A DNA stretch of 64,000 bases from positions 1 through 64,000 of the forward strand of contig NZ_FMCQ01000013.1 of assembly GCF_900091605.1 (NCBI RefSeq), in the 5' to 3' direction. Below, in pieces: positions 59,895 through 64,000 of the stretch. The notes below the pieces were generated by a model. It was not told where the DNA came from, did not search any database, and worked only from the letters and a program-made list of their open reading frames with translations. The DNA comes from Micromonospora tulbaghiae (GTDB lineage: Bacteria; Actinomycetota; Actinomycetes; Mycobacteriales; Micromonosporaceae). Positions within the stretch are counted from its first letter, which is position 1. Each line of letters opens with the position of its first letter. A program made the position numbers and the translations under genes.

Positions 59895-60005
59895 GTGTAG
59901 GCGAGGAGTCGGGCAGGCTCGTGAGCCGTAGCTCGGACCGCTACCTGGTCCGACGAAGCCCGCCTGAGCTACGGCTTGCGATCAGGCCCTGGCCCGGGGG
60001 TGTGG

Positions 60006-60575
60006 TCAGGCCCTGGTTTCGGAAGTGGGTGCCTGCGGTGTCACCGTGAATCCCGTCATGGCCAGCGAGAGCAGGCGGGTCGCGGTGGTGCCGGGGTCGG
60101 GGTCGTTCTCGGTTGCCAGGGCGATCCCGGTGACCAGCGTCGACAGGTCGGCGAAGGTGATGTCGGGCGCCAGCACTCCGGCCTCGGCGGCCCGGCGTAC
60201 CAGTGGCTCACCCGCCTCGGCCAGTTGGTCGGACGCGCAGTAGACGCTTTCGGTGCGGCCGCGGTTCAGCGCCTCGGCCAGGCCCCGGATCGTCGCGGCG
60301 GCCCGCGTGATCTCGATCAGGAACTCGACGAGCGCGGCCCGGGGATCCGGTTCGCCCACTAGTTCGCCGGCGCGGGCGCAGAGGGCGTCGATGCGCTCCC
60401 GGAAGACGGCTTCGAGCAGGGCGTGCCGGGTCGGGAAATGGCGGCGGACCGTGCCGGAGCCCACCCCGGCGGTCCGGGCGATCTGTTCCAGCGACGCGTC
60501 GGCCCCGTGCTCGGCCACCGCCTCTGCTGCCACCGCGAGCAGAAGTTCGTAGTTGCGGCGGGCGTCTGCTCGCAT
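60006..60575 (-). CDS. TetR-family regulator
   Basis: This 189-aa repressor has the TetR helix-turn-helix (LEQIARTAGVGSGTVRRHFPTRHALLEAVF) and a helical ligand domain. It is divergent from the NmrA-family gene, with nested inverted repeats in the 94-bp gap. It probably represses that gene and itself. ATG at 60575. Confidence 0.9.
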   Translation of the reverse strand: MRADARRNYELLLAVAAEAVAEHGADASLEQIARTAGVGSGTVRRHFPTRHALLEAVFRERIDALCARAGELVGEPDPRAALVEFLIEITRAAATIRGLAEALNRGRTESVYCASDQLAEAGEPLVRRAAEAGVLAPDITFADLSTLVTGIALATENDPDPGTTATRLLSLAMTGFTVTPQAPTSETRA

Positions 60576-60589
60576 GTCTCACCTCGGCG

Positions 60590-60648
60590 TTGCTAAGCGG
60601 CGGGGTCCGCCGTATCTTAGCAAGCGTAAACGGCGGACCCCGCCGCTT
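60590..60648. promoter_or_regulatory. Nested inverted repeats at the TetR/NmrA divergon
   Basis: A perfect 18-bp inverted repeat (60595-60612 with 60631-60648) surrounds CTTAGCAAGCG. A second one, TTGCTAAG (60590-60597) with CTTAGCAA (60616-60623), is nested in it. TTGCTA (60590-60595), N17, TATCTT (60613-60618) would serve as the NmrA-gene promoter, so binding at either repeat would block it. Confidence 0.65.
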
Positions 60649-60669
60649 CCTGGGTCGAGGAGTGTGTCC

Positions 60670-61599
60670 ATGTCAGATCGAGCACCAGTCCTGGTCACCG
60701 GCGCCACCGGCCGGCAGGGCGGGGCAACCGCCCGCGCCCTGCTCGCCGCCGGCGTACCGGTGCGCGCCCTGGTCCGTAACCCTGCCGCCGCCAAGGCCGC
60801 CGCGGTCGCCGCCCTCGGCGCCGAGCTGGTCACCGGCGATCTCCGCGACCCCGCATCGCTGGTCCCGGCGGCCCGGGGCGCCCGCGCCGTCTTCTCCGTG
60901 CAGATGCCGGAGCTGCGCGGCGACACCTGGGACTTCGAGAGCGAACTCGCCCAGGGCGTCAACCTGATCGAGGCCGCATTGGCCGCGGAGGTCCCGCAGT
61001 TCGTGCACACCTCGGTGTCCGGCGCCGGGCAGCACGAGCACGCCCCCGGCTGGACCGACGGACGCTGGGCCGCGATGGAGCGCGTCTTCCTGCCCAAGGC
61101 CGGCATGCAGGAACGCGTCCGGACCGCCGGCTTCGACCGGTGGACGCTGATCAAGCCGGGCTTCTTCATGGAGAACTTCCTGCCCGAGCTGGCCTACCTG
61201 CTGCCGCGGGGCATCGCGGGCGGGCTCGCGACGGTCCTCCGGCCGCAGACCCACCTGTCGCTGATCGCCGTCGACGACATCGGCCGAGCGGCCGCAGCGG
61301 CCATCGCCGACCCCGACCGCTTCCACCGCGTCGAACTCGAACTGGCCGGCGACCACCTGCCGATGACGGAAATCGCGAAAATCATCGGTGAGTCGCTCGG
61401 CATCGACGGCACCGCTCCCGACATGACCGAGGCGGAAGCGCTCGCCGCCGGCATGCCGCCGTGGGCCACCACCTCCCACGAGTTCCTGAACGTCGCCGGG
61501 CAGCCGGCCCGGCCGGAGTTCGCGCACGCCCTCGGCATCCCCCTGACTCCGTTCGCCGAGTGGGCCGACCGCCACCTGCGCCCCCTCCGCCAGGGCTGA
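60670..61599 (+). CDS. NmrA-family NAD(P)-binding protein
   Basis: This 309-aa atypical SDR of the NmrA/YcfH-like group has the Rossmann motif GATGRQGG (about 12-19). A conventional catalytic Tyr/Lys pair is not evident. Members are quinone or nucleotide-redox sensors, or reductases. TetR control suggests a response to an electrophile or quinone. The ATG at 60670 follows GAGGAGTG. A hairpin terminator follows. Confidence 0.85.
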   Translation: MSDRAPVLVTGATGRQGGATARALLAAGVPVRALVRNPAAAKAAAVAALGAELVTGDLRDPASLVPAARGARAVFSVQMPELRGDTWDFESELAQGVNLIEAALAAEVPQFVHTSVSGAGQHEHAPGWTDGRWAAMERVFLPKAGMQERVRTAGFDRWTLIKPGFFMENFLPELAYLLPRGIAGGLATVLRPQTHLSLIAVDDIGRAAAAAIADPDRFHRVELELAGDHLPMTEIAKIIGESLGIDGTAPDMTEAEALAAGMPPWATTSHEFLNVAGQPARPEFAHALGIPLTPFAEWADRHLRPLRQG

Positions 61600-61649
61600 C
61601 GCCAAGGCGCTACCGCTGCGCCGGTCCGCTGCAGTGCCAGCCCGGATCG

Positions 61650-61686
61650 CTCGGAGGGTGCCCGCGCGACGCGAGCACCCTCCGAG
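61650..61686 (+). terminator. Hairpin terminator
   Basis: Perfect 12-bp stem (61650-61661 with 61675-61686), 13-nt loop, between the convergent NmrA and dehydrogenase genes. Confidence 0.7.
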
Positions 61687-61716
61687 GGCTGACGGTGCCG
61701 GGTTCCCGGCTCGCTC

Positions 61717-63456
61717 TCAGCTCGTGGGGCCGGACGCCGCCCCACCGAGGGTCACCTTGAGGATCTTCTCGTTGCTGTTGTTCGGGGTGCTGTCCTTGTC
61801 CCCGCCGGTGCTCGTGGTCAGCCACAGGTTGCCGTCGAGGGTCGGTTCGACGGTGCGCAGCCGGAAGTACGTCCCGACGAAGTACTGCTGGACGTTGGTG
61901 AGCGTGTTGCCGCTGATCTCCGCACGGTACATCCGGTTGCCACGCAGGCAGGCGATGTAGAGCACGTCCCGGACGATCGCGATGCCGCTGCACGAGGCCT
62001 CGGCCACCGGGTACGTACGGATCGGGGCCCTGAAGTTCGGGTTGGCGCAGTCGCCGGAGGTGCCCTCGCAGGCGGGCCAGCCGTAGTTGCCGCCCTTGAC
62101 GATGATGTTGGTCTCGTCCATGACGTTGTTGCCGAACTCCTGCTCGAAGAGCCGGCCCTGAGAGTCGAAGGCGAGTCCCTGCGGGTTGCGGTGGCCGTAG
62201 CTCCACACGTAGTTGCCGAAGGGGTTGTCCGCCGGGACGGTGCCGTCGGGGTTGAGCCGCAGCACCTTGCCGCCCAGGTTGCCGGTGTCCTGGGCCACGT
62301 CCGGGTTCTGTCCGTCGCCGGCGGCGGCGTAGAGCTTGCCGTCGGGACCGAAACGAAGCCGGCCGCCGTTGTGGTACTTGTTGCGCGGGATTCCCGTGAC
62401 AAGCACCTGCTCGGTATTGGTTTGCAGCGTGCCGTCGTAGCGGATGCGCACGATCCGGTTGTCGGTCGTGGTGGTGTGGTAGATGTACAGCCAGCGGTCG
62501 GTGGTGAAGTTGGCCGAGACGGCCAGCCCGAGCACGCCGCCCTCGCCGTTGGTGCCGGCCACGTTCGGCACGGTGCCGATGCTGCGCTTGTCGGTGCCGT
62601 CCGGGTTCATGGCGACGATGTCGAACAGGTCGCGCCGGCCGTAGAGGACCGTGCCGTCGGGCAGTTGCACCAGGCCCCAGGGCAGGTCCTTCTCGGTGGT
62701 GATCGCCGTCGCGCCGCAGACCGGGCTCGTGCAGCCCGAGCCGGTGTGCGCGGTGACCGCGGTGCTCGCGCCCGAGACATTGCCCTGGGCGTCCCGGGCG
62801 GTCACGGTGTACCGGTAGTCGGTGTCGGGCGTCAGCCCGGTGTCGGTGAACGTGGTCGCCGGCGGGTTGCCGACGGTGCCGGTGGTGGAGCCGACCGCCG
62901 TACCGTTGCGCAGGATGGTGTAGCCGGTGACCGCGACGTTGTCGGTGGAGGCCGACCATGTGAGGGTCACGGCCGTGCCGTCGACCGTCGCGGCCAGGTT
63001 GGTCGGCGTGCTGGGCGGAGTCGTGTCCTGCTGGCAGAACGGCGGGGTGACCGAGAGCGTGGAGCTGGCTTGCGAGACGTTGCCGGCGGCGTCGCGGGCG
63101 TTGACGTACCAGCCCCAGGTGACACCCTGCACGACGCTGAGCGTGGCGGTCAGCGTCCGTCCCGAGACCGAGGTGACGAGCTGGCCGTCGTGGTAGATGT
63201 CGTAGAAGGCGACGCCGACGTTGTCCCGGGAGGCGTACCAGGCGAGCGTGACGGACTGGCAGGTCAGCCGAGTGCGGCGCAGGCCGGTCGGCCGGGTGGG
63301 CGGGCTGGTGTCGGCGGCGAGCCGGGCCGCCTGCCGGCTCCCGGTCGTCGGTGCGGCCGCCGCGGCGTTGGCGGGTACGCCGGTCACGATGGTGCCGGCG
63401 CAGATCAGCAAGGCGAGCGGGACGCGGTGTCGGAACTGTTGAGGATTGATCCGCAC
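61717..63456 (-). CDS. Secreted PQQ-type sugar dehydrogenase with Fn3 domains
   Basis: This 579-aa secreted protein has a signal peptide (about 1-30) and two fibronectin-III domains (about 50-138 and 145-240, each with the PTxLxA/SWxAS-like strands). A glucose/sorbosone-dehydrogenase beta-propeller follows (about 250-579: KDLPWGLVQLPDG, GNGEGGVLGLAVS-like, YSYGHRNPQGLAFD-type, YGWPACEG). The family uses PQQ to oxidise sugars outside the cell, though catalytic activity of Fn3-linked actinobacterial versions is not assured. It is 27 bp downstream of a second propeller gene, likely the same operon. Confidence 0.85.
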   Translation of the reverse strand: MRINPQQFRHRVPLALLICAGTIVTGVPANAAAAAPTTGSRQAARLAADTSPPTRPTGLRRTRLTCQSVTLAWYASRDNVGVAFYDIYHDGQLVTSVSGRTLTATLSVVQGVTWGWYVNARDAAGNVSQASSTLSVTPPFCQQDTTPPSTPTNLAATVDGTAVTLTWSASTDNVAVTGYTILRNGTAVGSTTGTVGNPPATTFTDTGLTPDTDYRYTVTARDAQGNVSGASTAVTAHTGSGCTSPVCGATAITTEKDLPWGLVQLPDGTVLYGRRDLFDIVAMNPDGTDKRSIGTVPNVAGTNGEGGVLGLAVSANFTTDRWLYIYHTTTTDNRIVRIRYDGTLQTNTEQVLVTGIPRNKYHNGGRLRFGPDGKLYAAAGDGQNPDVAQDTGNLGGKVLRLNPDGTVPADNPFGNYVWSYGHRNPQGLAFDSQGRLFEQEFGNNVMDETNIIVKGGNYGWPACEGTSGDCANPNFRAPIRTYPVAEASCSGIAIVRDVLYIACLRGNRMYRAEISGNTLTNVQQYFVGTYFRLRTVEPTLDGNLWLTTSTGGDKDSTPNNSNEKILKVTLGGAASGPTS

Positions 63457-63483
63457 GGGTGCTTTCCTTCCCGGGTTTCTTGG

Positions 63484-64000
63484 TCAGTACGGGTAGCCGG
63501 GGACGTTGAGCCGCACGCTGTACAGGCCCGAGTCGTTCGTCCGGCCGGAGGTGATGTAGAGGGTCTGCCGGTCGGGTCCGCCGAACGCCACGTTGGTGGT
63601 GCCGGTGCCGCCGGAGCGGATCGTGCCGAGCTGCGCGCCGGCGGGCGAGTAGACGTGGATCAGCCCGTCCGAGCCGGAGGCCCAGTACACGTTGCCGGCG
63701 CAGTCGATGGTGACCCCGTCGGGACCGCCGATGTAGTTCACGAAGACGCTGCGGGCGCCGGTGCTGCCGTCGGGCTGGACGGCGTACTTGTAGATCTTGT
63801 TCTCGGAGTAGGCGCCCACGTAGAGCGTGCTGCCGTCCGGGGAGAGCGCGATGCCGTTGGGTTGCCGCAGCCGGTCGTCCACCAGTGACACCTGGCCGCC
63901 GGAGACGCGGAAGACACTGGTACGTCCGCTCATCTGGTCGGGTCGGTTGCCGCGCTGGAAGTTGGGGTCGGTGAAGTAGACGACGCCGTCGGACCGGACC
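63484..64000 (-). CDS. SMP-30/gluconolactonase-like propeller, 5' end missing
   Basis: Partial gene running off the right edge; the visible 171 codons are the C-terminal part. Propeller repeats are visible: SDGVVYFTDPNFQRGN at the edge, LRQPNGIALSPDGSTLYVG, GGPDGVTIDCAGNVYWAS and TNVAFGGPDRQTLYITS, all typical of SMP-30/gluconolactonase/LRE-like proteins. An internal ATG at 63933 is not the start because the frame continues to the end with good family similarity. It may hydrolyse lactones made by the sugar dehydrogenase encoded next. Confidence 0.85.
   Translation of the reverse strand, partial: VRSDGVVYFTDPNFQRGNRPDQMSGRTSVFRVSGGQVSLVDDRLRQPNGIALSPDGSTLYVGAYSENKIYKYAVQPDGSTGARSVFVNYIGGPDGVTIDCAGNVYWASGSDGLIHVYSPAGAQLGTIRSGGTGTTNVAFGGPDRQTLYITSGRTNDSGLYSVRLNVPGYPY

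Overview
The window is high-GC actinobacterial DNA. It most likely comes from a filamentous member of the Micromonosporaceae, such as Micromonospora. Evidence for this includes an SsgA-family sporulation protein, a Spo0M-type protein, an F420-dependent LLM oxidoreductase, many GTG/TTG starts, dense ATGA/GTGA stop-start overlaps, and intergenic palindromes with conserved GATC ends. The genus is an inference; no rRNA gene is present.

Layout. (1) 1-1063 has no convincing gene but carries four long palindromes and a 9-bp minisatellite. (2) 1064-2065 is an NAD-dependent epimerase/dehydratase. (3) 2158-13466 is a hypoxia/dormancy-type island. It holds two Acg-like nitroreductases, a DevR/DosR-like regulator, a DosS/DosT-like GAF kinase, a P1B-type metal ATPase fused to hemerythrin, two tandem universal stress proteins and a phosphoketolase. 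DosR-like palindromes lie in the regulatory gaps. (4) 13550-19755 has a PP2C phosphatase, a small HTH/Clp-N operon with a striking promoter, a lipid kinase, a YihY membrane protein, a tandem PAP2 protein and an EEP-family enzyme. (5) 19742-22356 has a GAP-family protein, a 39-aa membrane protein, an alpha/beta hydrolase and an F420 oxidoreductase. (6) 22650-32653 is a galactoside/galactomannan locus: secreted GH5-CBM2, GH36 alpha-galactosidase, sugar ABC importer, GH42 beta-galactosidase and a DeoR regulator. (7) 32757-44910 is mixed: Spo0M, small conserved proteins, a HelD-type RNA polymerase-associated helicase, an OmpR-type two-component pair with a LolA-like lipoprotein, a TPR-TM-Fn3 protein, a MarR/VOC pair and a K+ channel. 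(8) 45461-51329 is a sulfur-scavenging operon: a cysteine-ending leader peptide, an SsuABC-type importer, an LLM monooxygenase, a flavin reductase and a RutE-like nitroreductase, with a convergent Rrf2 regulator. (9) 51337-54539 has an AraC regulator, an SDR, an SsgA-like protein and a PGPGW membrane protein. (10) A tRNA-Val(CAC) at 54590-54661 is followed by a lower-GC accessory stretch to about 59.9 kb: an orphan DUF1851-type immunity-like protein, an unknown membrane protein, and an XRE regulator with two small Cys-rich genes. (11) 60006-64000 has a TetR/NmrA divergon and two secreted beta-propeller genes, the last running off the window.

How the genes work together. The 2-13 kb block looks like a DosR-type regulon gathered around its own regulator: oxygen/redox sensing by a heme-GAF kinase, metal export coupled to an O2/redox-binding domain, nitroreductases, stress proteins, and a phosphoketolase bypass. 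The GH5/GH36/GH42/ABC block can carry galactosylated mannan or oligosaccharide from outside the cell to monosaccharides. The sulfur block imports and desulfurises organosulfur compounds under apparent cysteine control. The best candidates for new biology are a consensus promoter that runs straight into an intrinsic terminator beside helD (37374-37440), a paired-operator and apparently leaderless promoter for the HTH/Clp-N operon (14401-14451), and the palindrome family.
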